DNA from: Gemmatimonadota bacterium
GTDB lineage: Bacteria > Gemmatimonadota > Gemmatimonadetes > Gemmatimonadales > Gemmatimonadaceae
Direction of reading: 5' to 3'
DNA: 6,792 bases
NCBI GenBank assembly: GCA_023249395.1
Contig: JAHFCS010000028.1
Span: 4,066 to 10,857, forward strand
Below the pieces are notes generated by a model, which saw only the letters and a program-made list of their open reading frames with translations, did no database searches and had not been told where the DNA came from. Below are positions 1 through 5,782 of the stretch, in pieces; within the stretch, counting starts at the first letter, position 1; the number at the start of each line of letters is the position of its first letter. The position numbers and the translations under genes were made by a program.

Positions 1-1527
1 ATCGACTTCGATCTGGAAGAGGCGACGATAGTCCAGCTCCAGCGCGACATGGCGACGGGCAAGCGGACTGCGCGCTCGATCACCGAGCAGTACCTGGAGC
101 GGATCGACTCTCTCGATCGGCGCGGGCCCGTGCTGCGACATGTGCTGGAGACAAACCCTGACGCGCTTACGATCGCCGATGCGCTCGACCGTGAGCGCGC
201 AACGCGCGGTGTGCGCGGTCCGCTGCACGGCATTCCGATTCTTCTCAAGGACAACATCGACACCGGCGACCGGATGACGACGACGGCGGGATCGCTGGCG
301 CTCGAGGGATCCATCGCGCAAAAGGATTCATTCATCGCGCGTCAGCTGCGCGAAGCCGGCGCAATTCTCCTCGGAAAGACGAACCTCAGCGAATGGGCCA
401 ACTTCCGGTCAACACATTCTTCCAGCGGATGGAGCGGCCGCGGCGGACAGGGGAAGAATCCGTACGTCCTCGACCGTAACCCGTGCGGATCGAGCTCGGG
501 ATCCGGCGCCGCAGTCTCGGCCAATTATTCGACGGCGGCCATCGGAAGCGAGACCGACGGATCGATAGTCTGTCCGTCGTCCGCAAATGGGATTGTCGGG
601 ATCAAACCGACGCTGGGCCTCCTCAGCCGCTCCGGGATAATCCCGATCGCGCACAGTCAGGATACGGCCGGACCGATGGCGCGCACGGTTGGCGACGCCG
701 CCATCCTGCTGACCGTTCTCGCCGGCGTTGACTCGTCGGATTCTGCGACGCTCGCCAGCCGGGGGCATACCAGAATCGATTACACGCGCTTTCTCGACGC
801 GAATGGATTGCGCGGAGCGAGAATCGGCGTCGCACGGAAGAAGTTCTTCGGTTATAGCGATGCTGCTGACAAGCTGGTGAACGACGCGATCATCGTAATG
901 AAGTCAAAGGGCGCGGTGATCGTCGATCCGGCCGACATTCCGACTGCGGGAACGTTCGACGACAGCGAGCTCGACGTTCTGCTATACGAGTTCAAGGCTG
1001 ATCTCAACAAGTATCTAGCCGGCCTCAAGCCCAATATTCGCGTGCGCACACTCAAGGACGTGATCGACTTCAACGAGCGCAACCGCGACCGCGAGATGCC
1101 TTTCTTCGGCCAGGAGATAATGCTGATGGCTCAGAAGAAGGGACCGTTGACAGAGAAGAAGTACCGCAATGCTCTGGCGAAGAACCACCTCAAGTCGCGT
1201 GCGCAGGGACTCGACGCAGTGATGAAGAAGCACAAGCTCGACGCGATCGTCGCGCCGACCGGGGCTCCGGCATGGACGACCGACGAGGTGAACGGAGATC
1301 ATTTCAGCGGCGCGAGCTCGACCCCGGCTGCCGTCGCCGGATATCCGAACATCAATGTCCCTGCCGGCTTTGCGTTCGGTCTCCCCGTAGGCATCTCGTT
1401 CATGGGCGCCGCGTGGAGCGAGCCGACGCTGATCCGGCTCGCCTACGCATTCGAGCAGGCGACGCACCACCGCCAGCCGCCACGATTCATCCCGACGCTC
1501 GGATTCTCAGCACCGAAATCTTCATAG
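1..1527 (+). CDS. Amidase signature family hydrolase, 5'-truncated by window edge
   Basis: Hydrolyses an amide bond in a substrate that cannot be named from sequence. The reading frame is open from base 1, and the residues before the first ATG (base 49) already look like the usual amidase N-terminus (FDLEEATIVQLQ), so the true start lies outside the window; 508 residues are visible. Counting from base 1, the Ser-cisSer-Lys triad is recognisable: Lys83 in GIPILLKDN, the cis-Ser at about 164 in NPCGSSSGSGAAVS, and the nucleophile Ser188 in ETDGSIVCPSS, followed by GIVGIKPTLGLLSR. The usual TGGS around the nucleophile is TDGS here, a variant I associate with a GatA-like subgroup of stand-alone amidases. 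The C-terminus (AYAFEQATHHRQPPRF) is complete. GatA itself is less likely, because no gatB or gatC is seen and the subgroup motifs differ. A secreted form with a signal peptide cannot be judged because the N-terminus is missing. Confidence 0.93.
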   Translation: MDFDLEEATIVQLQRDMATGKRTARSITEQYLERIDSLDRRGPVLRHVLETNPDALTIADALDRERATRGVRGPLHGIPILLKDNIDTGDRMTTTAGSLALEGSIAQKDSFIARQLREAGAILLGKTNLSEWANFRSTHSSSGWSGRGGQGKNPYVLDRNPCGSSSGSGAAVSANYSTAAIGSETDGSIVCPSSANGIVGIKPTLGLLSRSGIIPIAHSQDTAGPMARTVGDAAILLTVLAGVDSSDSATLASRGHTRIDYTRFLDANGLRGARIGVARKKFFGYSDAADKLVNDAIIVMKSKGAVIVDPADIPTAGTFDDSELDVLLYEFKADLNKYLAGLKPNIRVRTLKDVIDFNERNRDREMPFFGQEIMLMAQKKGPLTEKKYRNALAKNHLKSRAQGLDAVMKKHKLDAIVAPTGAPAWTTDEVNGDHFSGASSTPAAVAGYPNINVPAGFAFGLPVGISFMGAAWSEPTLIRLAYAFEQATHHRQPPRFIPTLGFSAPKSS

Positions 1528-1609
1528 GGCACCACGGGGGAGGTCGAGTGAGAGTGAATTCGTTAGTCAACGTGATGGTCGTCGCGGGAGGCTCGACCGG
1601 CGTTCTTTA

Positions 1610-1635
1610 CCGCGGAGAACGCGGAGAACGCGGAG
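1610..1635 (+). repeat. Left arm of 26-bp perfect inverted repeat around the GxxExxY gene
   Basis: The arm is nearly three tandem copies of a 9-bp unit, CGCGGAGAA, preceded by a C. Its reverse complement is found base for base at 2140-2165. Similarity continues loosely on both sides: CTTTA before this arm matches CTTTTCA beyond the other, and GAAGGGTGAAAA after it resembles the other side's complement. It lies in the non-coding stretch between the amidase and the GxxExxY gene. Confidence 0.9.
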
Positions 1636-1667
1636 TAAAAGAAGGGTGAAAACGGGAGCACGCGTAT

Positions 1668-1706
1668 TGGATTGATTCGTGGCGCACGGAGTAGAGTGGA
1701 TTGATT
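1668..1706 (+). repeat. Short direct repeat TGGATTGATT upstream of GxxExxY gene
   Basis: The 10-mer TGGATTGATT occurs at 1668-1677 and again at 1697-1706, 29 bp apart. The second copy overlaps the possible TTG start of the following gene at 1701. It may be a small duplication or a regulatory direct repeat; its role is unknown. Apart from this and the left repeat arm, I see no gene, clear promoter or terminator in 1528-1700. Confidence 0.5.
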
Positions 1707-1712
1707 GCCGCG

Positions 1713-2168
1713 ATGACCGGTCCAGTTCGAAGGCAAGCTGCAGACGATGTGCGTGAGGACGACCTCACCCGTCGCGTCATCGGGTGTGCGATAGCAGTCC
1801 ACCGCACTCTCGGATGCGGGCTCCTGGAGTCAGCGTACGAGGAATGCCTCAGCTACGAGCTGGCGAAGCATGGCTTCTCCGTCGCCTGGCAGGTCACTCT
1901 GCCCGTGATCTATGACGGCGTTCGGATCGAGCTGGGTTACAAGCCGGATCTGGTCGTCGATCGCGAACTCATTGTAGAGTTGAAGACGGTCAGCAAGCTG
2001 CTCCCCGTTCATGAAGCCCAGCTCCTGACCTATCTCCGGCTCTCCGGCATTACGCGCGGACTCCTGATGAACTTCAACTCTCAGCCGTTGGCGAAGGGAA
2101 TCAGGCGAATGGTCCTTTCTGACTTTTCCCCCAGTCCTTCTCCGCGTTCTCCGCGTTCTCCGCGGTGA
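1713..2168 (+). CDS. GxxExxY family protein (PD-(D/E)XK nuclease-like fold)
   Basis: Small soluble protein of 151 residues. The family-defining motif GLLESAY sits at residues 36-42 within LTRRVIGCAIAVHRTLGCGLLESAYEE (written here only as landmark; key residues G36, E39, Y42). Further on, GYKPDLVVDRELIVELK provides the acidic residue D79 and the E89-x-K91 pair expected of a PD-(D/E)XK-like core, and HEAQLLTYLRL and GLLMNF complete the family pattern. The biochemical function of the family is not established, and nuclease activity is inferred from fold only. A TTG at 1701 with GGAG at 1688-1691 is an alternative start adding four residues; it has the better ribosome-binding site, so start choice is uncertain. 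The C-terminal DFSPSPSPRSPRSPR tail is encoded by the right repeat arm and ends at the stop abutting it. Flanking inverted repeats suggest a transferable or duplicated cassette. Confidence 0.9.
   Translation: MTGPVRRQAADDVREDDLTRRVIGCAIAVHRTLGCGLLESAYEECLSYELAKHGFSVAWQVTLPVIYDGVRIELGYKPDLVVDRELIVELKTVSKLLPVHEAQLLTYLRLSGITRGLLMNFNSQPLAKGIRRMVLSDFSPSPSPRSPRSPR
2140..2165 (-). repeat. Right arm of 26-bp perfect inverted repeat, inside the GxxExxY gene
   Basis: Exact reverse complement of 1610-1635. Extended one base to the left (2139-2165) it is three 9-bp units, TCTCCGCGT twice and then TCTCCGCGG. In the gene's frame these read Ser-Pro-Arg three times, and the TGA stop follows immediately at 2166-2168. 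The outer edges of the two arms enclose 556 bp. Confidence 0.9.
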
Positions 2169-2191
2169 AAAGAGCTGAAGCCGGCTTTGTC

Positions 2192-2971
2192 TCAGGTCCT
2201 GCCGATCGCCTTTCGCGTATACTCGGAAAGAACCAGCGTTCCACTCATCTCGGCGCGCGACTCGAGGAGCGCGGGCCAGTCTTCTGTGTTCTGCCAGAAG
2301 ACTGACTTGAGACGAGCCATCGCTTCGGGATTGCTCGCCGTCAGGGTCGCGACGAGCTTTGCCAGCGACGCGTCCATCGCCGGCACATCATGGTGCACCT
2401 CGGCGTAAAGGCCGTGCCGCTCGGCCCAGTGGGCATCCCTCCAATCCGCGTCGATCGTCATGGCGCTGAACGGTCCCATTCCCATCTTTCTTTCGAGGGC
2501 CGGACCGACGATGAAAGGCCCGATGCCGATGGCCAGCTCGCTCAGGCGAATGGCCGCGGCATCGGTCGCGATGACATAGTCGGATGCGCCGATGATCCCC
2601 ACCCCGCCGCCCACCGCCTTTCCGTGGACGCGTGTGATGATCAGCTTCGGGCAGCGGATCATCGCGATGATGAGATTGGCGAATCCCATGAAGAAGCGCT
2701 TCCCGCCCTCGGCGTCGCGTATCTCCTGGAGCTCGGCGAAGGAGGCGCCACCACAGAATGCCCCCGTACCTTCGCTCCGAAGCACGATCACGCTGGTCGC
2801 GGCATCACCGCCCGCCACGCCGACCGCGACGGCGAGCTCGGCCAGCAGATGGCCGGGCAGCGAGTTGCTCTTCGGATGCGAAAACGTGATCGTGGTGACT
2901 CCGTTCGCGGTTTCGGAGGTCACCCGGCCCGCTTCGATCGACAGATCCACGACCTTGGAGTCCACTGACAT
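2192..2971 (-). CDS. Enoyl-CoA hydratase/isomerase family protein, probable phenylacetate pathway
   Basis: Crotonase-fold enzyme of 259 residues acting on a CoA thioester. The oxyanion-hole segments are visible: FCGGASFAEL at 72-81 and HGKAVGGGVGI at 116-126. The Glu of IRLSELAIGIG (E145) aligns with the second catalytic Glu of classical enoyl-CoA hydratase, while the first (the E of GGGCEL-type motifs) is Gly125. A one-Glu active site suits an isomerase or a specialised hydratase better than a standard beta-oxidation hydratase. It diverges from paaA, and in the phenylacetate pathway crotonase members (PaaG isomerase, PaaF hydratase) act after the epoxidase, so a PaaG- or PaaF-like role is inferred; the exact one is not assignable. 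I chose ATG at 2971 because crotonase homology begins shortly after it; the frame extends to an ATG at 3049, adding 26 residues without family resemblance. Its stop is convergent with the GxxExxY gene, 23 bp apart. Confidence 0.9.
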   Translation of the reverse strand: MSVDSKVVDLSIEAGRVTSETANGVTTITFSHPKSNSLPGHLLAELAVAVGVAGGDAATSVIVLRSEGTGAFCGGASFAELQEIRDAEGGKRFFMGFANLIIAMIRCPKLIITRVHGKAVGGGVGIIGASDYVIATDAAAIRLSELAIGIGPFIVGPALERKMGMGPFSAMTIDADWRDAHWAERHGLYAEVHHDVPAMDASLAKLVATLTASNPEAMARLKSVFWQNTEDWPALLESRAEMSGTLVLSEYTRKAIGRT

Positions 2972-3022
2972 CCTGTCCGGAGGTGACTTTTGTCCCGACG
3001 CAAAGAAGGCGCTGGGACAGGA
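2971..3022 (-). repeat. Inverted repeat overlapping the start of the hydratase/isomerase gene
   Basis: TCCTGTCC at 2971-2978 and its exact complement GGACAGGA at 3015-3022 form 8-bp arms separated by 36 bp, with a smaller nested TTTG/CAAA pair at 2989-2992 and 3001-3004. On the minus-strand transcript the second arm reads GGACAGGA and runs into the A of the ATG at 2971, so the arms could pair over the ribosome-binding region. Arms of this size can occur by chance. Confidence 0.3.
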
Positions 3023-3133
3023 ACCGCGTTGCCCACGAAGTTTACACATTACAGGCGGTCGCAGCTAACTTTTGCCACCTTCCGCCGATACGTTTAGAAG
3101 TACGCACAAATGGTTCCATAATGGGGAACAGCG
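2972..3133. promoter_or_regulatory. Divergent intergenic region between hydratase/isomerase gene and paaA
   Basis: This 162-bp gap must hold the promoters for both directions, if the minus-strand gene starts at 2971. I cannot assign -35/-10 boxes with confidence. TTTACA near 3040 followed by TAACTT is spaced too widely, and CATAAT at 3117-3122 is too close to the paaA start. The paaA ribosome-binding site is GGGGA at 3123-3127, seven bases from its ATG. A short inverted repeat GTTCC/GGAAC (3113-3117 and 3125-3129) overlaps that site. No recognisable PaaR or PaaX operator was identified. Confidence 0.55.
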
Positions 3134-4105
3134 ATGCAGCAAGACGCACCAAAAGCCGTGGACGATGCCGCTCTGAACGCCAGGTTCGAGGCCCGGATCG
3201 AGGCCGGTGAGACGATCGAGCCAAAGGACTGGATGCCGGAGCGCTATCGCACCCAGCTCATCCGGATGATGTCGCAGCACGCGCACTCCGAGATCGTCGG
3301 CATGCTGCCCGAGGGCAACTGGATCACCCGGGCGCCGTCGTTGAAGCGAAAGATGTCTCTCATCGCCAAGGTCCAGGACGAGGCGGGTCACGGCCTCTAC
3401 ATCTACTGCGGTACGGAGACTCTCGGCGTGGACCGCGCGGAGCTTGTCGATCAGCTTCTCACCGGGAAAGCGAAGTACTCGAGCATCTTCAACTACCCGA
3501 CGTTGAGCTGGGCAGACATGGGCGTGATCGGCTGGTTCGTTGACGGGGCGGCGATAGTGAACCAGACCGTTCTGGCCAAGGCGTCGTACGGACCGTACGC
3601 GCGGGCGATGATCCGCATCTGCAAGGAGGAGAACTTCCACAAGAAGCAGGGCTACGAGATCATGGCGACGCTCGCGAACGGCACTCCGGCGCAGAAGGCG
3701 ATGGCGCAGGACGCGGTCAATCGCTGGTGGTGGCCGTCGCTGATGATGCTTGGCCCGAGTGACGCAAATTCCCCAAACACCGCCGAGCTCATAAAGTGGC
3801 GCGTAAAGCGGAAGACGAACGACGAGCTGAGGCAGAGATTCATCGATCTCACAGTTCCCCAGGCGCAGGCAGTCGATCTCACTCTTCCCGACCCTGACCT
3901 GAAATACAACGAAGAGACGGGACATTGGGAGCACGGACCCATCGACTGGGACGAGTTCTGGGCGGTCGTGAAGGGCAATGGCCCGTGCAATCGGGAGCGG
4001 TTGCAGGCACGGCGAGATGCACACGAGAAGGGAGCGTGGGTGCGCGAAGCCGCAGCGGCGTACGCGGCAAAGCATCAGCCGGCATCAGCCTCGAACGCGG
4101 CCTGA
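3134..4105 (+). CDS. paaA: Phenylacetyl-CoA epoxidase (1,2-epoxidase) catalytic subunit PaaA
   Basis: Catalytic di-iron oxygenase subunit of the cytoplasmic multicomponent enzyme that uses O2 to epoxidise the aromatic ring of phenylacetyl-CoA. The 323-residue protein is close to the usual PaaA length (about 310-330). The ferritin-like core carries the expected carboxylate/histidine ligand pattern: E53 in HAHSEIVG, E83 and H86 in DEAGH, D137 in FVDGAA, and E166 and H169 in KEENFH. Other family signatures are EGNWITRAPSLKRK (60-73), RWWWPSLMMLGP (197-208) and the C-terminal WDEFWAVVKGNGPCN. A GGGGA ribosome-binding site lies seven bases before the ATG. It is the first gene of a tight operon, with paaB starting 10 bp after its stop, and diverges from a crotonase-family gene. 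Identification as PaaA is firm; nothing in the sequence suggests loss of function. Confidence 0.97.
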   Translation: MQQDAPKAVDDAALNARFEARIEAGETIEPKDWMPERYRTQLIRMMSQHAHSEIVGMLPEGNWITRAPSLKRKMSLIAKVQDEAGHGLYIYCGTETLGVDRAELVDQLLTGKAKYSSIFNYPTLSWADMGVIGWFVDGAAIVNQTVLAKASYGPYARAMIRICKEENFHKKQGYEIMATLANGTPAQKAMAQDAVNRWWWPSLMMLGPSDANSPNTAELIKWRVKRKTNDELRQRFIDLTVPQAQAVDLTLPDPDLKYNEETGHWEHGPIDWDEFWAVVKGNGPCNRERLQARRDAHEKGAWVREAAAAYAAKHQPASASNAA

Positions 4106-4115
4106 CGGGCCCGCA

Positions 4116-4493
4116 ATGTCTCGGTCCACGAAAGTGAGCGGTCCCGTTCCCGCAGCCGACAAGGAAGCGGGGGGACCCGGGGCCGATGGCACCGGGGCAG
4201 AACGCGACGGCGCGACCCAATGGCCACTCTGGGAAGTTTTCGCGCAGGAAGCCCAGGGTGCAGCGCATGAGCACGTGGGAAGTCTTCACGCGGCGGACGC
4301 CGAGATGGCGCTTCAGAACGCGCGCGACGTCTACGCGCGGCGTGGACCGATCGTGAGCCTCTGGGTGGTGCCATCGGCCGCGATTACTGCATCACCGAGC
4401 GACGAGGCGGGATCTTTCTTCGATCCGGGCGCGGACAAAATCTATCGGCACCCCCAGTTTTATAAGATTCCACGCGGGGTCAAGGGCTTCTGA
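4116..4493 (+). CDS. paaB: Phenylacetyl-CoA epoxidase small subunit PaaB, with N-terminal extension
   Basis: Small non-catalytic subunit that, in characterised epoxidases, bridges PaaA-PaaC heterodimers. The family core spans about residues 35-125: TQWPLWEVFAQ, then HEHVGSLHAADAEMALQNARDVYARR, then SIWVV-like SLWVVPS, and the end FFDPGADKIYRHPQFYKIP (landmarks; only short parts needed for recognition). The E. coli protein is about 95 residues, whereas this one is 125 because of about 34 extra N-terminal residues rich in Gly, Ala, Asp and Glu. The ATG at 4116 has no good ribosome-binding site but lies 10 bp after the paaA stop, consistent with translational coupling. An in-frame GTG at 4134 would shorten the extension only slightly, and no other ATG lies before the core. 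An in-frame ATG at 3978 inside paaA would give an improbable long overlap. Confidence 0.94.
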   Translation: MSRSTKVSGPVPAADKEAGGPGADGTGAERDGATQWPLWEVFAQEAQGAAHEHVGSLHAADAEMALQNARDVYARRGPIVSLWVVPSAAITASPSDEAGSFFDPGADKIYRHPQFYKIPRGVKGF

Positions 4494-4495
4494 CC

Positions 4496-5251
4496 GTGAG
4501 CAACGACGATCTCTTCGAGTATCTGCTGCGACTCGGCGACGACAGGCTCGTGCTGGGGCACCGGCTTTCCGAGTGGTGCGGCCACGGACCGATCCTCGAG
4601 GAGGACATCGCGCTCGCCAACATCGCTCTCGATTTGATAGGACAGGCAACCCTGTACCTGCATTTCGCCGGCGAGGTCGAGGGGAAAGGAAGGAACGAGG
4701 ACGCGCTCGCCTACTTCCGCGAAGAGGTGGAATTCCGGAATCTCAAAATGGTCGAGCTGCCGATCGGAGATTTTGCATTCACCATCGTGCGACAGCTTCT
4801 GTTCGATGCCTTCAGCTTTCTTCAGATGCAGGAGCTCCAGAAGAGCGCCAACAGCGAGCTCGCCGGGATCGCGTCGAAGGGCTACAAGGAAGTGCGATAC
4901 CATCTGCGACACAGCAGCGAATGGCTGCAGCGCCTGGGGGACGGCACCGAGGAAAGCCATGACCGGGCACAGAAGGCAGTCGACGATCTATGGCGGTATA
5001 CCCGGGAGATGTTCGCGGCGGATGAGGTCGAGGAGCGACTCCACGCTGCCGGAATCGCGCCGGACCTTCGGATGCTCGAGCCACAGTGGCGGACGATGGT
5101 TGCCGACGTGATGCAACGTTCGACGCTGTCCATTCCCTCCGACGTGCCCCCGCTCGAGCAGGACGAGCGCGGACGCCATACCGAGTACCTCGGCCACATG
5201 CTCTCGGAAATGCAGATAGTCGCACGGTCGCATCCGGGGGCGGAATGGTGA
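4496..5251 (+). CDS. paaC: Phenylacetyl-CoA epoxidase structural subunit PaaC
   Basis: Structural partner of PaaA, a ferritin-like protein that forms the catalytic heterodimer but has lost the di-iron site in characterised examples. The 251 residues match the usual length of about 250. Recognisable stretches are LRLGDDRLVLGHRLSEWCGHGP (about 11-32), EEDIALANIALDLIGQAT (35-52), EDALAYFREEVEFRN (68-82), KEVRYHLRHSSEWLQRLGDG (131-150) and the C-terminal GRHTEYLGHMLSEMQ; each is cited only as a position marker. The start is a GTG two bases after the paaB stop, with AAGGG at 4482-4486 as a plausible ribosome-binding site. The 3' end overlaps the paaD start by seven bases, a typical coupled arrangement within this operon. 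Confidence 0.96.
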   Translation: MSNDDLFEYLLRLGDDRLVLGHRLSEWCGHGPILEEDIALANIALDLIGQATLYLHFAGEVEGKGRNEDALAYFREEVEFRNLKMVELPIGDFAFTIVRQLLFDAFSFLQMQELQKSANSELAGIASKGYKEVRYHLRHSSEWLQRLGDGTEESHDRAQKAVDDLWRYTREMFAADEVEERLHAAGIAPDLRMLEPQWRTMVADVMQRSTLSIPSDVPPLEQDERGRHTEYLGHMLSEMQIVARSHPGAEW

Positions 5252-5760
5252 CCCGGGTTGCGGCGACACGCGAAGACGTGCTCGAGCTGCTGAAAGCAGT
5301 AAAGGATCCGGAGCTGCCGGTGGTGGACATCGTCGAGCTCGGAATCGTACGCGACGTGGCAATTGACGGCGATGCGGTGCGGGTGGATGTCACGCCTACC
5401 TACTCCGGCTGTCCGGCAATGCAGGTGATCGAGCACGACATCGTCGAGAGGCTCGAGATGCGCGGCTTCACGAATGTGACGGTGAGAAGTGTTTTTTCGC
5501 CGCCCTGGACAACGGATTGGATTTCGGATGCGACGAAGCGCAAGCTGAGGGAGTACGGGATCGCGCCGCCGGTTGACGTGGCCGAGGCCGATGGAGTTGA
5601 CCAGCTGGTGACGATCCGCCGATCGCGGCCGACGGTGGAGTGTCCGTACTGCGGGTCCGCGAATACAGAGGAGAAGAGCGAGTTCGGTTCCACCGCATGC
5701 AAGGCGATTCACTACTGCAAGAGCTGCCAGCAACCGTTCGACTATTTCAAGAGCTTCTAA
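5245..5760 (+). CDS. paaD: Phenylacetyl-CoA epoxidase maturation protein PaaD (also called PaaJ)
   Basis: Accessory factor for the epoxidase, thought to act in metal or Fe-S assembly; it is not part of the purified catalytic complex. The 171-residue protein has two parts. The N-terminal MIP18/DUF59-like domain (about 8-90) includes DPELPVVDIVELGIV (21-35) and TPTYSGCP (50-57) with its conserved Cys56. The C-terminal zinc-ribbon-like part contains C133-x2-C136 and C158-x2-C161, with an extra C152 in FGSTACKA, ending CQQPFDYFKSF. The ATG at 5245 was chosen because it follows the purine-rich GGGGGCGGA at 5236-5244 and overlaps the paaC stop (ATGGTGA). The open frame extends upstream inside paaC, but that part has no family resemblance. 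The reductase gene paaE, a common next gene, does not follow. Confidence 0.95.
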   Translation: MVTRVAATREDVLELLKAVKDPELPVVDIVELGIVRDVAIDGDAVRVDVTPTYSGCPAMQVIEHDIVERLEMRGFTNVTVRSVFSPPWTTDWISDATKRKLREYGIAPPVDVAEADGVDQLVTIRRSRPTVECPYCGSANTEEKSEFGSTACKAIHYCKSCQQPFDYFKSF

Positions 5761-5782
5761 GCCACCTTCGTCCGGAGGATCG

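Noticed and set aside
1610..1635. CRISPR array or tandem repeat locus
   Set aside because: The units are contiguous 9-mers without spacers and no cas genes are present; the paired inverted copy explains the structure better.
1272..1649. Plus-strand frame running from inside the amidase through the left repeat arm
   Set aside because: Most of it overlaps the amidase in another frame; the Gly-Glu-Arg repeats at its end are just the 9-bp array translated.
2178..2187. Palindrome AAGCCGGCTT between the convergent genes as a terminator
   Set aside because: It is a continuous palindrome with no loop room and no following T-run, so it cannot form a standard intrinsic terminator.
2972..3049. N-terminal extension of the hydratase/isomerase from an upstream ATG at 3049
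   Set aside because: The extra 26 residues have no crotonase resemblance and would use up half of the divergent promoter region; the ATG at 2971 gives a normal-length protein.
3093..3122. TTTAGA and CATAAT as a paaA promoter
   Set aside because: The implied transcription start is near 3129, which would leave the GGGGA ribosome-binding site outside the mRNA.
3065..4075. Long minus-strand open frame (about 336 codons) opposite paaA
   Set aside because: It lies fully antisense to the unmistakable paaA, has the Arg/Leu/His-rich composition typical of antisense GC-rich frames, and shows no recognisable domain.
3978..4115. Upstream in-frame ATG for PaaB inside paaA
   Set aside because: It would overlap paaA by well over 100 bases and add residues unlike PaaB; the ATG at 4116 directly after the paaA stop is far more likely.
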